DNA of 56,182 nucleotides, taken from positions 1 to 56,182 of the forward strand of contig JALFXH010000128.1 of the NCBI GenBank assembly GCA_022786965.1. Direction: 5' to 3'. This document shows, one piece after another, positions 1 to 8,983 of the stretch. The position numbers were made by a program, and so were the translations under genes. Every line of letters starts with the position of its first letter. The stretch's first letter is position 1. This stretch comes from Clostridiales bacterium (GTDB lineage Bacteria > Bacillota > Clostridia > Oscillospirales > Oscillospiraceae). The notes under the pieces are model-generated. The model was not told the origin of the DNA. It made no database searches and worked only from the letters and a program-made list of their open reading frames with translations.

Positions 1-1
1 C

Positions 2-559
2 AGTGACGAAATGGTGCGCTTTGTCACCACATGGAAGGTGGTTGGCCTGGATTTCGACACTGCTACAGCACAACTGACCTACCGCTTTGACGGAAACGGC
101 AATCTGGTCTATATGGAATATCTATCAGACACCAACGGGCATGAATATAAGAGCTACATCGAAATCTACGAGGATACCGCCGAAGAAATCGACGCCAAAA
201 TCAAGCCCTACACGGAAAATCTGTATGTCGGCAGTTTCTCTTGGAAGGATGCCAAGGCAAAGTACATGAGCGACGAATTCAACCACCGGGACAGCGGCTT
301 TGTCAACAACGACATGGTTTCTATCGACAATCCCGTGGATGCCGCTCGCCGCGCTTTGAAAGAATATCCCAAGCTGGGGGACTACCTGAGTCTGGACATT
401 GCCCACGATGACGAGAGCCATATGTGGCGTGTCACCATCAAGAGCTACCACGACTACCAGGCTACCGATGAATACCGGGACATTTATCTGGACGACAACG
501 GCGTGACCCAGCTTCTCGTCTACGAAGGCCCCATCGAATACGACCAGACCCGGAAATGA
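2..559 (+). CDS. Hypothetical protein, C-terminal part (5' end outside window)
   Basis: The reading frame is already open at base 2, so the ATG at base 11 is probably internal and the gene starts upstream of the window. The visible 185 residues are acidic and rich in Tyr and Asp. They contain alternating hydrophobic/charged stretches that look like beta strands (for example around 'MWRVTIKSYHDY' and 'GVTQLLVYEG'), with no membrane segment. I do not recognise a family. It ends in TGA at 557-559, a few bases before an intergenic palindromic repeat, and has no clear link to the antiporter gene that follows. Confidence 0.6.
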   Translation, partial: SDEMVRFVTTWKVVGLDFDTATAQLTYRFDGNGNLVYMEYLSDTNGHEYKSYIEIYEDTAEEIDAKIKPYTENLYVGSFSWKDAKAKYMSDEFNHRDSGFVNNDMVSIDNPVDAARRALKEYPKLGDYLSLDIAHDDESHMWRVTIKSYHDYQATDEYRDIYLDDNGVTQLLVYEGPIEYDQTRK

Positions 560-565
560 CAACCT

Positions 566-649
566 GTAGGGGAGGGGCAATGCCCCTCCCTTCTGCGAAG
601 CAGAAATTGGCGGCTGTCGCCGACGGGCGGGTCAGTGACCCGCCCCTAC
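566..649. repeat. Palindromic intergenic repeat, GTAGGGG-ended
   Basis: The 84-bp element starts GTAGGGGAGGGGCAATGCCCC and ends with an imperfect inverted copy (the reverse complement of the end begins GTAGGGGCGGGTCACTGACCC). Inside are further small palindromes (TTCTGCGAAGCAGAA and GGCGGCTGTCGCC). It belongs to the same loose family as the repeats near 2.15, 40.6 and 43.7 kb. Confidence 0.7.
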
Positions 650-742
650 TGTTTGTTAAATATGTTCAAAACCAATCCTTGAATACCGCCGAAATGCACA
701 AAGAATCTGTCCCATTTTCTGAAACTTTGGCGGGAATGCGCC

Positions 743-771
743 TTGCGGTCAGCCGGCAATGGTGCTATGAT
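743..771 (+). promoter_or_regulatory. Sigma-A-type promoter of the cation/proton antiporter
   Basis: TTGCGG at 743-748 and TATGAT at 766-771 are separated by 17 bp and lie about 50 bp upstream of the antiporter start. Confidence 0.6.
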
Positions 772-820
772 GAGGACGCTTAAAAAGTAAGGATTTTCGG
801 AAAGAAACGAGGTTTTGAAC

Positions 821-2095
821 GTGGAAGTTTCCCTGATTTCTCTTGCCGTCGCTCTGGTCGGCGGTTTGATGCTTTCCCGTGTGACCAAGCTGGTCAAGCT
901 CCCCGCCGTCACCGCCTATCTGGTGGCCGGCCTGCTTCTCGGCCCCTTCTGCATCGGCGCGCTGAAGATTCCCGGACTGGGCTTTAACACTGCCGAACAG
1001 GTGGACGGCATGAAGATCATCACCCAGACCGCGCTGGGCTTCATCGCCTTCACCATCGGCAACGAGTTCCGTCTGAGCCAGCTGAAGGCCACCGGCGCCA
1101 AGGCCATCACCATCGGCATTTTGCAGGCCGTCATTGCCACGGTATTCGTGGACATCACCCTGATTGTGCTGCATCTTCTCTTCCCCAGCCTGATCTCCAT
1201 TTCCTGCGCCATCACCCTGGGCGCCATCGCCTCCGCAACGGCCCCCGCCGCCACCCTGATGGTCATTCGGCAGTACAAGGCCGACGGTCCCCTGACCCGG
1301 CTCCTCATGCTGGTGGTGGCCATTGACGATGCCGTGGGTCTGGTGCTGTTCAGCGTGTCCTTCGGTATTGCCACCGCCCTGTCCGCCGGTCACGTCAGTG
1401 TGATCGCCGTGGTGGTGGAGCCCATCGTAGAGGTCATTCTGTCTCTGGGTCTGGGCGCGGCTATGGGATGGCTGCTCAACTGGGTGGAGCAGTTCTTCCA
1501 CTCCCGCTCCAAGCGTATGAGCATTTCCGTGGCCTTCGTCATGCTGACCGTGGGTCTGAGCATGATCGAGTTTGAGGTGGGGGGCATCCACTGCGGCTTC
1601 TCTCTGCTGCTGGTTTGCATGATGACCGGCACCATTTTCTGCAACATCTGCTCCACCTCCGAAGAGCTCATGAGCCGTATCGACGGCTGGACCACGCCCC
1701 TGAATGTGCTGTTCTTCGTGATCTCCGGCGCAGAGCTGGATCTGAACGTGCTGGCCCAGCCCGTGACCTTGCTGGTGGGCGTGCTGTACATCATCGCCCG
1801 CAGCGCCGGTAAATACTACGGCGCCGCCTCCAGCTGCCGTCTCACCGGCCAGCCCAAGTCCATCACCGACCACCTGGGCATCACGCTGCTGCCTCAGGCC
1901 GGCGTTGCCTTGGGTATGGCCATCACCGCCGCGTCCCTGCCTGACGGTGCGCTGGCCCGGAACGTGGTGCTGTTCAGCGTGCTGGTGTACGAGCTGGTAG
2001 GCCCCGCACTGACCAAGCGTTCCCTGCTGGCCGTGGGCGAAATCAAGCCCGAGGGCCGCACCAGTGCCCGGAAGGAAAATATGCCGAAGCTGTAA
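821..2095 (+). CDS. Cation:proton antiporter, CPA2/KefB-like membrane domain
   Basis: Predicted inner-membrane monovalent cation/H+ exchanger of the CPA2 (Na_H_Exchanger) family, 424 residues. About 12 hydrophobic segments cover nearly the whole protein. It begins with a typical 'LPAVTAYLVAGLLLGP' stretch, and 'AIDDAVGLVLFS' carries the paired acidic residues expected in the ion-binding helix. There is no C-terminal TrkA-N or RCK domain, so any nucleotide gating would need another protein. I place the start at GTG 821 because the ACGAGG ribosome site at 807-812 is well spaced from it; a TTG at 815 is too close. The gene is monocistronic, with its own promoter and a strong terminator. The cation specificity is not visible. 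Confidence 0.85.
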   Translation: MEVSLISLAVALVGGLMLSRVTKLVKLPAVTAYLVAGLLLGPFCIGALKIPGLGFNTAEQVDGMKIITQTALGFIAFTIGNEFRLSQLKATGAKAITIGILQAVIATVFVDITLIVLHLLFPSLISISCAITLGAIASATAPAATLMVIRQYKADGPLTRLLMLVVAIDDAVGLVLFSVSFGIATALSAGHVSVIAVVVEPIVEVILSLGLGAAMGWLLNWVEQFFHSRSKRMSISVAFVMLTVGLSMIEFEVGGIHCGFSLLLVCMMTGTIFCNICSTSEELMSRIDGWTTPLNVLFFVISGAELDLNVLAQPVTLLVGVLYIIARSAGKYYGAASSCRLTGQPKSITDHLGITLLPQAGVALGMAITAASLPDGALARNVVLFSVLVYELVGPALTKRSLLAVGEIKPEGRTSARKENMPKL

Positions 2096-2101
2096 TGTTT
2101 A

Positions 2102-2129
2102 CGCCTGCCCCACCGGGGCAGGCGTTTTT
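2102..2129 (+). terminator. Rho-independent terminator
   Basis: A 10-bp perfect stem (CGCCTGCCCC / GGGGCAGGCG) with a 3-nt loop is followed by TTTTT. It starts 7 bases after the antiporter stop codon. Confidence 0.9.
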
Positions 2130-2148
2130 GCACGCTGCTGGCCCACTA

Positions 2149-2178
2149 CGTAGGGCGGGGTCATGACCCCGCCCTACG
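2149..2178. repeat. Solo palindrome of the GTAGGGCGGGG family
   Basis: A perfect inverted repeat of GTAGGGCGGGG with a short TCATGA centre lies between the convergent antiporter and vanW genes. The same palindrome occurs at both ends of the element at 43679-43828. Confidence 0.7.
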
Positions 2179-2197
2179 AAACTCAGCAAAACACAAT

Positions 2198-3622
2198 TTA
2201 TCCGATGTTTTTATAATAGGTGGAATAGGCTTCCAGCTCCCGGCTCAGGAGTTCATCGGTCTGCTTATCGTACTTGCACTTATAGCTTCTCGCGTAGACC
2301 GCCAGACTGTCCTCGCCGGAGGTGGTCTCCATCTTTACATAGTAGTCCTTTTCGTCGGTGCCCAGCAGCTTCATTTTCACATAGCCATCCGACACCTCCG
2401 CCTGAATCTTTACCGGGAAATGGTACTGGTTGCGGAACTTGAAATCCGTGGTCAGGTAGTTCACGGCGGCATCCAGCCCGGCGGGCACATAGGTCACCTT
2501 GGCCCCGTGGCAGGCCCGGAACACCACCTCCAGGTCCGCCAGCAGCACACAGTTATACAGTGTTGTCGATCCCTGGCACACACCCCCGCCAATGGAGTCC
2601 ACCAGCCGGTTGCCGGAATAGGCGGGAGCCGGCAGATATCCCCGCTCCGCCGTCCGTTCGCCCACTACCTCGTTATAGGAGAAGGTCTCCCCGGGCTGGA
2701 CGATGTGCCCGTCCAGGGCCTGACACAGCAGCCGCAGATTGTTGTTGCGGTTCTCGTTGGTGTTGTGCTTCGTCTCATACTGCCCCAGCACATCCTGATA
2801 CAGGGCATCCTCTCCCATGATTTCCGGGGCGGTGTATTGCAGCGGGAAGGCAACCGAGTGGCCGTACCTGGGTTCCTCAGCCTGGGAAACATCGATGCTC
2901 TGTCCGTAACGTCCGGGCAGAATGCCACCAGTCTCCCTGTCCGGGGCATCATCGACAGGCGCAACGAACACCTCCGCCGCCAGCGCTTCCCAGTCCGGCA
3001 TTTTCGGGTATTTCGTGGGCTTGATCACGACGTCAACGCGTCCGTCCGGCAGGGACACCGGACGGGCAAAGGCATCCAGTATCCCGTTCAGTACCCCCTC
3101 CACATCCAGATGGGCCTCCGGCACACCCACATTCACCACCAGCACCTGCCTCTCGGCCTCCGGGTCGAACCGGTCGGTACGCAGGTCGGGGGCTGTCCCC
3201 TTTAGCTCCCACCGGGTTTCCTGATAGGTGGTGTCCCACCACTCGGCATACTTTTTCAGTGCCTGACGGAGCCCAGCCTCGTCCGCTTTCAGATAGGGGC
3301 GCAGAGAGATATCCGTCTTCTCCTTTCGCGCCTGCCACAGGGCGGCGGCATAATTGATTTTCACACCACATTCCGTGGGCGTAAAATCCATGCCGCCATC
3401 GGGCAGGACCACCTCCACGGTCTGTATCGGCAGGGCTTTCACCTCAGACAGGGCCTTCCAGTAGGGCAAGCCGGACAGGTCGAAGCTATCCACCGCCGCC
3501 CCGGCGGGCATGGGCAGACAGAGATACACCGCAAGACAGATGAGCAGAATCAGCAGGCAAACCGGCGCGATCAGAATTGCCTTATTCCGCCGGATTTTTA
3601 ATAACAATGGATGAATCGGCAT
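2198..3622 (-). CDS. VanW family protein, membrane-anchored
   Basis: This 474-residue protein has an N-terminal signal anchor (basic 'LLKIRRNKA' then about 20 hydrophobic residues). A long extracytoplasmic region of the YoaR/peptidoglycan-binding type follows, then a VanW domain from about residue 312. That domain has the hallmark 'GETFSYNEVVGERT' and 'GGGVCQGSTTLYN', the latter with the conserved Cys. VanW proteins occur in some vancomycin-resistance clusters but are common in Clostridia, where they are thought to act on the cell wall; the biochemical activity is not established. The start at 3622 is chosen because GGAGGAAACCT precedes it. An upstream in-frame start would translate the neighbouring repeat. 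No resistance genes are nearby. Confidence 0.88.
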   Translation of the reverse strand: MPIHPLLLKIRRNKAILIAPVCLLILLICLAVYLCLPMPAGAAVDSFDLSGLPYWKALSEVKALPIQTVEVVLPDGGMDFTPTECGVKINYAAALWQARKEKTDISLRPYLKADEAGLRQALKKYAEWWDTTYQETRWELKGTAPDLRTDRFDPEAERQVLVVNVGVPEAHLDVEGVLNGILDAFARPVSLPDGRVDVVIKPTKYPKMPDWEALAAEVFVAPVDDAPDRETGGILPGRYGQSIDVSQAEEPRYGHSVAFPLQYTAPEIMGEDALYQDVLGQYETKHNTNENRNNNLRLLCQALDGHIVQPGETFSYNEVVGERTAERGYLPAPAYSGNRLVDSIGGGVCQGSTTLYNCVLLADLEVVFRACHGAKVTYVPAGLDAAVNYLTTDFKFRNQYHFPVKIQAEVSDGYVKMKLLGTDEKDYYVKMETTSGEDSLAVYARSYKCKYDKQTDELLSRELEAYSTYYKNIG

Positions 3623-3647
3623 AGGTTTCCTCCTTTTCCGGGCCAAA

Positions 3648-3706
3648 GCTGAGGGGATAACCCCTCCGTCATGGCTTCGCCATGCCACCTCCCCTGTTAG
3701 GGGAGG
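3648..3706. repeat. Palindromic repeat with terminal hairpin (CCTCCCC...GGGGAGG)
   Basis: A hairpin CCTCCCCTGTTAGGGGAGG and an inner palindrome CATGGCTTCGCCATG lie between vanW and the next minus-strand gene. The stop codon of that upstream gene (3697-3699) falls inside the repeat. It is related to the element at 40000-40094. Confidence 0.7.
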
Positions 3707-4626
3707 CAATACTCCGGGTGGCATTGGGCCTGGCGGCGCACCCAGCGGCTTCCTAAATTGTGGAAGGGCGCGGGGCCTTCCAGCTCACAGTCGTCGATGG
3801 TCATGTCCGCCCGGATGGCGCTGTCGTAGACGGAATGGCCCAGGAAGGGAATGGGAATCCGGGCCGGGGCCGTGAGGAAGCAGGCATGGTACTGCACCTC
3901 GGCTGCAAAGCTGGGGAAGGACACGTCCGCGGTATAGGTGGCGAGAATCGCCAGCTTTTCAAAGGGGTTCGGGTGCTCCGGGTCTCGGATGAAAATGGAC
4001 CGGTGGTCGCAGACGGTGTATCCGGCTGCGACATTGTTTTTTTCGATGAACGCAGGGAGACGGCTGCCGTTTTTCGCCTTTTGGTAGGCATCCGGCGTGG
4101 GAACCAGGCCGTTTTCCGCAAGAAGAGCAATTTTTCGCACATATTCCTCCGCGATGAGGTAGGCGCCCAGGGATTCCGTCTTTTCAAAGTAAGCTTTCAG
4201 CGCCGGATGGTGGCTCTGACCCTTGATGGAGACCACCCGGTTAATCTCCCGGTTCATAGCCCGGCGGTTTTCAAAGGTCGGCGACCCAAGGCACTGCATC
4301 AAAACATCCGACTGGAAGGAAATAAAGCTCACCGTGACACCGGGGGTGTCCCCATCGCCGATGCGGCCCTCCTCCCGGTCGTGCTCCTGCTCCCGCAGCT
4401 TCACCAGACTGTAGATCCAGCCGCCAGCCTCGATAGCATAGAGGTGCCAGTCGTCAAAAAACAGGCCGCACTCCCGGAGTTCCCCCTGATCGTTGGGGAA
4501 GGTGTGGATGTCTCTTTCCAGCAGAATGTCCGCGATGGATTTCCGGGACATCCAGAAGCCGTCGCCCGTGTGGACGGCAGGCAGGTTCAACGCCCGGAAT
4601 GCGGGTGGTATCAGTTCGTTTGACAT
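3697..4626 (-). CDS. Hypothetical cytosolic protein
   Basis: A 309-residue protein that I cannot assign to a family. It has no signal peptide or membrane helix. The N-terminal third ('TGDGFWMSRKSIADILLERD') is followed by a mixed alpha/beta region containing 'EKLAILATYTADVSFP' and a stretch of hydrophobic prolines ('APARIPIPFLGHSVYD'). The start at 4626 has GGGAGAAAAAT immediately upstream. The last seven or so codons and the TAA stop are supplied by the intergenic repeat at 3648-3706. The C-terminal tail 'HPEYCLP' may therefore be a later addition after the repeat inserted. The gene is flanked on both sides by repeats. Confidence 0.65.
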   Translation of the reverse strand: MSNELIPPAFRALNLPAVHTGDGFWMSRKSIADILLERDIHTFPNDQGELRECGLFFDDWHLYAIEAGGWIYSLVKLREQEHDREEGRIGDGDTPGVTVSFISFQSDVLMQCLGSPTFENRRAMNREINRVVSIKGQSHHPALKAYFEKTESLGAYLIAEEYVRKIALLAENGLVPTPDAYQKAKNGSRLPAFIEKNNVAAGYTVCDHRSIFIRDPEHPNPFEKLAILATYTADVSFPSFAAEVQYHACFLTAPARIPIPFLGHSVYDSAIRADMTIDDCELEGPAPFHNLGSRWVRRQAQCHPEYCLP

Positions 4627-4651
4627 ATTTTTCTCCCAATGATGATTTGGT

Positions 4652-4806
4652 AAAGGCTTCCCCTTTGGGGAAGCTGGCAAAAATCTATGATTTTTGACTG
4701 AAGAGGGCAGAATCATCTCTGACTATCGTGTGTTTCCGGCGAAATGGTATCACAGCCTCTTCCGACCTCGCTACGCTCGGCCACCTTCCCCAAAGGGGAA
4801 GGCTTT
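4652..4806. repeat. 155-bp MITE-like element with 27-bp terminal inverted repeats
   Basis: The left end (4652-4678) contains GGCTTCCCCTTTGGGGAAG. The right end (4780-4806) is its inverted copy with two or three differences. Each end is itself a hairpin. It lies between the hypothetical gene and hydA, and no ORF is present inside it. Confidence 0.75.
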
Positions 4807-4842
4807 TTATCTACCATATCTCTTTTCCACCCAAATGTCAAC

Positions 4843-4877
4843 CAAAAGAAGCGGCCCCGCGAAGAACGCGGGGCCGC
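4843..4877 (-). terminator. Terminator of the hydrogenase operon
   Basis: An 11-bp perfect stem (GCGGCCCCGCG / CGCGGGGCCGC, loop AAGAA) is followed on the minus strand by TTCTTTTGG. It starts 14 bases past the hydA stop codon. Confidence 0.8.
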
Positions 4878-4890
4878 AGCAGATTGACGC

Positions 4891-6585
4891 TTATTCGTGA
4901 TGGCTGGTGTGCAGCAGCTCGTGGGTCTTGTCCTTGAAGGGGCCGTTGTAGAACACGTCCATCAGGGGGTTCTCGTGGGGGCGCTTGAATACCAGCTCGC
5001 AGTCAGCATTGTATAGGCCCTGTCTGCGGGTCTCTCTGCGGACCTGCTTGGTGCCGTTGATGGGCTGACCGCCGCCCATGACGCAGCCGCCGGGGCAGGC
5101 CATGACTTCAATGAAGTGGTAGCTCTTCTCGCCGGACTTGATGGATTCCAGCACCTCCCGGGCATTGGCCAGACCGGAGGCAACGCAGATCTTGACATCG
5201 ATTCCGTTGTAGGGAACGGTGAACTCCCGGATGCCTTCCTTGCCGCGGACGCCGCACTCGGCGATAGTGGCCAGTTCGTTGGGATCCTTGCCCTCGGTGA
5301 GCCGACGCAGGACTGCCTCGGTAACACCGCCGGTGGTACCGAAGATCACGCCGCCGCCGGAGCCAAGGCCGAAGGGCATATCACAAGTTTCGCTGGGCAG
5401 CTCCTCGAAGTTGATGCCGTGGGCATCGATCATGCGGATGAGCTCCTTGGTGGTCAGCACGATGTCGGTGTCCTGCTCGCCGAAGGTGTGGTAATCAGGC
5501 CGCTTGGCTTCCATCTTCTTGGCGGTACAGGGCATGATGGACACAACCACGGTCTTCTTGCCCTGAGCATTGGCTTCATCCCGGTAGTACTCCTTCAGCA
5601 CGGCGGAGAACATACCCTGAGGAGAACGGCAGGTGGAGATATTGGGCTTGAACTCGGGGTACTCGTTCTCCACGAACTTGACCCAGGCGGGACAGCAGGA
5701 GGTCATCAGCGGCAGAGTACCGCCATTGGCAACCCGGTCCAGGAACTCGGCGGACTCTTCCATAATGGTCAGGTCAGCGGAGTAGATGGTGTCGTAGACC
5801 TGATCGAAGCCCATACGGTGCAGGGCGGCCACGATCTTACCGATGGAGTTTTCGCCCTTGGGCAGGCCGAAGGCCTCGCTGACCGCCACGCGGACGGCGG
5901 GGGCGATCTGGACAACCACACGGGTGTTCTTGTCGCCCAGCGCCTGCCAGACCTCAGTCATGTTGTGATGGATGGTCAGTGCGCCGGTGGGACAGACAAC
6001 ACGGCACTGGCCGCAGCCGACACAGTTGGTGTCTGCCATCAGGCGGTTAAAGGCAGGGGTCACGATGGCGTCGGTACCGCGGTGGGCAAAGCCCAGAACA
6101 CCGATGCCCTGCAGCTCGGAGCAAGCCCGGACGCAGTTTCCGCACAGGACGCACTTGTTGGGGTCCCGGACGATAGAGGGCGAGGAGAAGTCAACGGGCT
6201 GCTCTTCCCGGTGGTTCTCAAAACGAACCTGATTGATGCCCATCTGATAGGCCAGCTGCTGCAGCTTGCACTTGCCGTGCTTGTCGCAGGTGGTGCAGTC
6301 CCGGCAGTGGGCCGCCAACAGCAGCTCCACAATCAGCTTGCGGTGCTTGCGCAGACGCTCGGTGTGGGTGTAGATCACCATGCCGTCACGGGGTTCCTCA
6401 GAGCAGGAGGCAAAGCACCGGCCCCGGTCATCCTCCACCGTACACAGGCGGCAGGCGCCGAACACAGAAAGCTCGGGCTGATAGCACAGGGTGGGGACCT
6501 CGATACCCGCGTTGCGGATGATGGTCAGGATATTTTTTTCATTGGTAAATTCGTACTTTTTACCGTTAATCGTAATAGTTCCCAT
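4891..6585 (-). CDS. hydA: [FeFe] hydrogenase catalytic subunit, group A, bifurcating type (HydA)
   Basis: A 564-residue catalytic subunit that makes or uses H2 in the cytosol. Cofactor sites run in order. The N-terminal [2Fe-2S] domain has Cys 34, 45 and 48 with a further Cys pair near 57-61. A His-Cys [4Fe-4S] site follows at 93-106 ('HCRDCTTCDKHGKC'). Two ferredoxin-type [4Fe-4S] clusters come next at 145-155 and 188-198. The three H-cluster motifs are all intact: TSCCPAW 295-301, MPCTAKK 351-357 and EVMACPGGCVMGGGQP 493-508. The short small-subunit-like C-terminus matches trimeric HydABC enzymes, and hydB and hydC lie directly upstream. GGAGGGGAAACC precedes the ATG. No HydEFG maturases lie in the window. 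Confidence 0.96.
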   Translation of the reverse strand: MGTITINGKKYEFTNEKNILTIIRNAGIEVPTLCYQPELSVFGACRLCTVEDDRGRCFASCSEEPRDGMVIYTHTERLRKHRKLIVELLLAAHCRDCTTCDKHGKCKLQQLAYQMGINQVRFENHREEQPVDFSSPSIVRDPNKCVLCGNCVRACSELQGIGVLGFAHRGTDAIVTPAFNRLMADTNCVGCGQCRVVCPTGALTIHHNMTEVWQALGDKNTRVVVQIAPAVRVAVSEAFGLPKGENSIGKIVAALHRMGFDQVYDTIYSADLTIMEESAEFLDRVANGGTLPLMTSCCPAWVKFVENEYPEFKPNISTCRSPQGMFSAVLKEYYRDEANAQGKKTVVVSIMPCTAKKMEAKRPDYHTFGEQDTDIVLTTKELIRMIDAHGINFEELPSETCDMPFGLGSGGGVIFGTTGGVTEAVLRRLTEGKDPNELATIAECGVRGKEGIREFTVPYNGIDVKICVASGLANAREVLESIKSGEKSYHFIEVMACPGGCVMGGGQPINGTKQVRRETRRQGLYNADCELVFKRPHENPLMDVFYNGPFKDKTHELLHTSHHE

Positions 6586-6597
6586 GGTTTCCCCTCC

Positions 6598-8487
6598 TTA
6601 TGCTTCCACATAGATGGCATCGAAGGCGCAGTTCTCCTTACAGGCGCCGCACTTGATGCACTTGTTGGAATCGATGGTGTAGGGCTTCTTGACCACGCCG
6701 GAAATGGCGTTGACGGGGCAGTTCCGGGCACACTTGGAGCAGCCCTTACAGAACTCGGGATTGATGACGTAGCGGCGCAGGGCGGTGCACTGCTTGGCCC
6801 GGCACTTCTTGTCCACAATGTGCTCGATGTACTCATCCCGGAAGGTGGCCAGCGTGGACAGCACGGGCAGCGGGGCGGACTTGCCCAAGCCACACAGAGC
6901 CATGGTCTGAATCATCTTCGCCAGCTCCTCCAGGGTATCCAGATCCTCCAGCTTGCCCTGACCGTTTACGATGCGCTCCAGAATCTCCAGCATCCGCTTG
7001 GTGCCCTCCCGGCAGGGAGTACACTTGCCGCAGGATTCCCGCTGGGTGAAGCTCATGAAGAACCGGGCAACCTCCACCATACAGGTGTCCTGACCCATGA
7101 CCACCATGCCGCCGGAGCCGATGATGGCGTTGTACTTCTTCACGGAGTCAAAGTCCAGAGGAACGTCCAGATGGGCCTCCGTCAGACAGCCGCCGGAGGG
7201 GCCGCCGATCTGAACGGCCTTGAAATCCGCGCCGTTCTTCAGACCGCCGCCGATGTCGAAGATGATCTGCCGCAGGGTGGAGCCCATGGGCACTTCGATG
7301 AGGCCGGTGTTCTCAATGGCGCCGGTGAGGGAGAAGGTCTTGCAGCCGGGGCTGCCGGGGGTGCCGATGGACTTGAACCAGTCCGCGCCCTGCAGGATGA
7401 TCTTGGGCACGTTGGCATAGGTTTCCACGTTGTTCAGAACGGTGGGCTTTTCCCACAGACCCTTTTCAACGGTTCTGGGGGGCTTGGTTCTGGGCATACC
7501 GCGGTTGCCCTCGATGGATGCAGTCAGGGCGGAGCCTTCGCCGCAGACGAACGCGCCGGCGCCCTTGTTGATGTGCATATGGAAGTTAAAGTCGGTGCCC
7601 AGAATGTTGTCGCCGAGCAGGCCCCGCTCTTCCAACAGCTTGATAGCGTTTTTCAGACGGGCAACGGACATAGGATACTCGGCACGGACGTAGATGTAGC
7701 CGTTCTCGGCACGGACGGCGTAGCCGGCGATCATCATGCCTTCAATGAGCTTGAAGGGGTCGCCTTCCATGACGGAGCCGTCCATGAAGGCGCCGGGGTC
7801 GCCCTCGTCGCCGTTGCAGACCACATACCGCACGGTTTCCTTCTGACGGGCAACCTGCTTCCACTTCTTGCCGGTGGGGAAGCCGCCGCCGCCGCGGCCA
7901 CGGAGGCCGGAGGCGTCCACTTCGTTGATGACGTCGTCCCGGGTCATTTCGAACATGGCCTTCTTCAGAGCGGCAAAGCCGCCGGCGGCCAGATACTCGT
8001 CCAGAGACTCGGCGTCAAACTTGCCGCAGTTCTCCAGAACGATTCTCGTCTGCTTGGCGATGAAGGGGATCTCGTCGGGCTGGACGTAGGTGGTTTCACC
8101 CTTCTTGTAGAGCAGCCGCTCGATGATTTCGTCGCCGATGACGCTCTTTTCCAGAATCTCCTTGCAGTCGTCGGGCTGAACCTTGACGTACTGGATAACC
8201 TTGTCACCCTTCTGGATACGGACCAGGGGGCCCAACTCACAGAAGCCCTGGCAGCCGGTCTTCTTGACGCCTACGGCCTTGTCGTCGTGGTGGCCGCCGC
8301 AAGGGGAGAACACCAGCTCCACACCGGGAGTCTGCTTGACCAGTTCGGAGAAAATTTCATGGATCTTATTGGAGCCGGTGGCGATACAGCCGGTGCCGGA
8401 GCAGACAAGGATCCGGCAGTCATAGAACTTGATTTCTTCACTGGCAGCCAGCTGAGCCTGCGCCAGTTCTTCAGCAGTCTTAATCAT
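6598..8487 (-). CDS. hydB: NADH-dependent bifurcating hydrogenase flavoprotein subunit (HydB, NuoF-like)
   Basis: A 629-residue diaphorase subunit. It has an N-terminal thioredoxin-like [2Fe-2S] domain ('CSGTGC' at 29-34), then the NuoF core with the glycine-rich NADH/FMN site ('GLRGRGGGGFPTGKKW'). Next are the 'ESCGKCTPCREG' [4Fe-4S] motif and two C-terminal ferredoxin clusters ('CKGCSKCARNC' and 'CIKCGACKENC'). In bifurcating hydrogenases this subunit splits electrons between NAD(H) and ferredoxin on FMN. The start at 8487 shares one base with the hydC stop (TAATG), indicating translational coupling, and the hydA start lies 12 bp downstream. Longer upstream starts would only read into hydC. 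Confidence 0.95.
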   Translation of the reverse strand: MIKTAEELAQAQLAASEEIKFYDCRILVCSGTGCIATGSNKIHEIFSELVKQTPGVELVFSPCGGHHDDKAVGVKKTGCQGFCELGPLVRIQKGDKVIQYVKVQPDDCKEILEKSVIGDEIIERLLYKKGETTYVQPDEIPFIAKQTRIVLENCGKFDAESLDEYLAAGGFAALKKAMFEMTRDDVINEVDASGLRGRGGGGFPTGKKWKQVARQKETVRYVVCNGDEGDPGAFMDGSVMEGDPFKLIEGMMIAGYAVRAENGYIYVRAEYPMSVARLKNAIKLLEERGLLGDNILGTDFNFHMHINKGAGAFVCGEGSALTASIEGNRGMPRTKPPRTVEKGLWEKPTVLNNVETYANVPKIILQGADWFKSIGTPGSPGCKTFSLTGAIENTGLIEVPMGSTLRQIIFDIGGGLKNGADFKAVQIGGPSGGCLTEAHLDVPLDFDSVKKYNAIIGSGGMVVMGQDTCMVEVARFFMSFTQRESCGKCTPCREGTKRMLEILERIVNGQGKLEDLDTLEELAKMIQTMALCGLGKSAPLPVLSTLATFRDEYIEHIVDKKCRAKQCTALRRYVINPEFCKGCSKCARNCPVNAISGVVKKPYTIDSNKCIKCGACKENCAFDAIYVEA

Positions 8488-8963
8488 TAGCCTTTCCCCC
8501 TCAATTCCTCGATGAGTGCCAATGCCTTCTCCGGGGTCATAGACGGATGAACCTGGTCGTTGACCATCATGGTCGGGGCCAGACCGCAGGCGCCCAGACA
8601 CGATACCGTTTCAACCGTGAAGAGCATATCGTCGGTGGTGTGCTTTTTCTTGCTCAGGCCCAGTTCCTTCCACAGGGCTTCCAGCACCGGGGTGGAGTGA
8701 CGAACATGGCAGGCGGTGCCGTCGCAGACCTTGATGACGTACTTGCCCTTTGCCTCAAAGGAGAAGTTCTCGTAGAAGGTTGCCACGGAGTAAGCCTTCG
8801 CTTCGGTGATCCCGATTTCCTTGGCAACGTAGCTTAATAGCTCCGCCGGCAGGTAGCGGTATTCCGCCTGAATATCCTGCATAATGGGGATCAGGGATCT
8901 GGCATCCCGCACGTAACGGGAAATGATCTCGTCCGTTTTGCGGTAGTAGGATGCATCCAGCAT
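8487..8963 (-). CDS. hydC: Bifurcating hydrogenase NuoE-like subunit (HydC)
   Basis: A 158-residue subunit of the 24-kDa NADH dehydrogenase family. It has the thioredoxin-like [2Fe-2S] ligands 'CDGTACHVR' and 'CLGACGLAP', at the usual spacing for NuoE. It forms the diaphorase part of the HydABC complex together with HydB. It is the first gene of the operon, with an AAGGAGGT ribosome site 9 bp before the ATG. The promoter and two palindromes upstream (8984-9048) are the likely control region for all three genes. Confidence 0.95.
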   Translation of the reverse strand: MLDASYYRKTDEIISRYVRDARSLIPIMQDIQAEYRYLPAELLSYVAKEIGITEAKAYSVATFYENFSFEAKGKYVIKVCDGTACHVRHSTPVLEALWKELGLSKKKHTTDDMLFTVETVSCLGACGLAPTMMVNDQVHPSMTPEKALALIEELRGKG

Positions 8964-8983
8964 AGTATGATTTACCTCCTTAT

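Noticed and set aside
2198-3622. Vancomycin resistance determinant suggested by the VanW domain
   Set aside because: No vanA/B ligase, vanH, vanX or vanRS genes are present. VanW-domain proteins are widespread in Clostridia without resistance.
5116-8490. A very long open frame on the plus strand opposite hydA/hydB
   Set aside because: It is antisense to two clearly conserved genes, has low-complexity Gly/His/Ala composition and no family resemblance. Long antisense frames are expected at this GC content.
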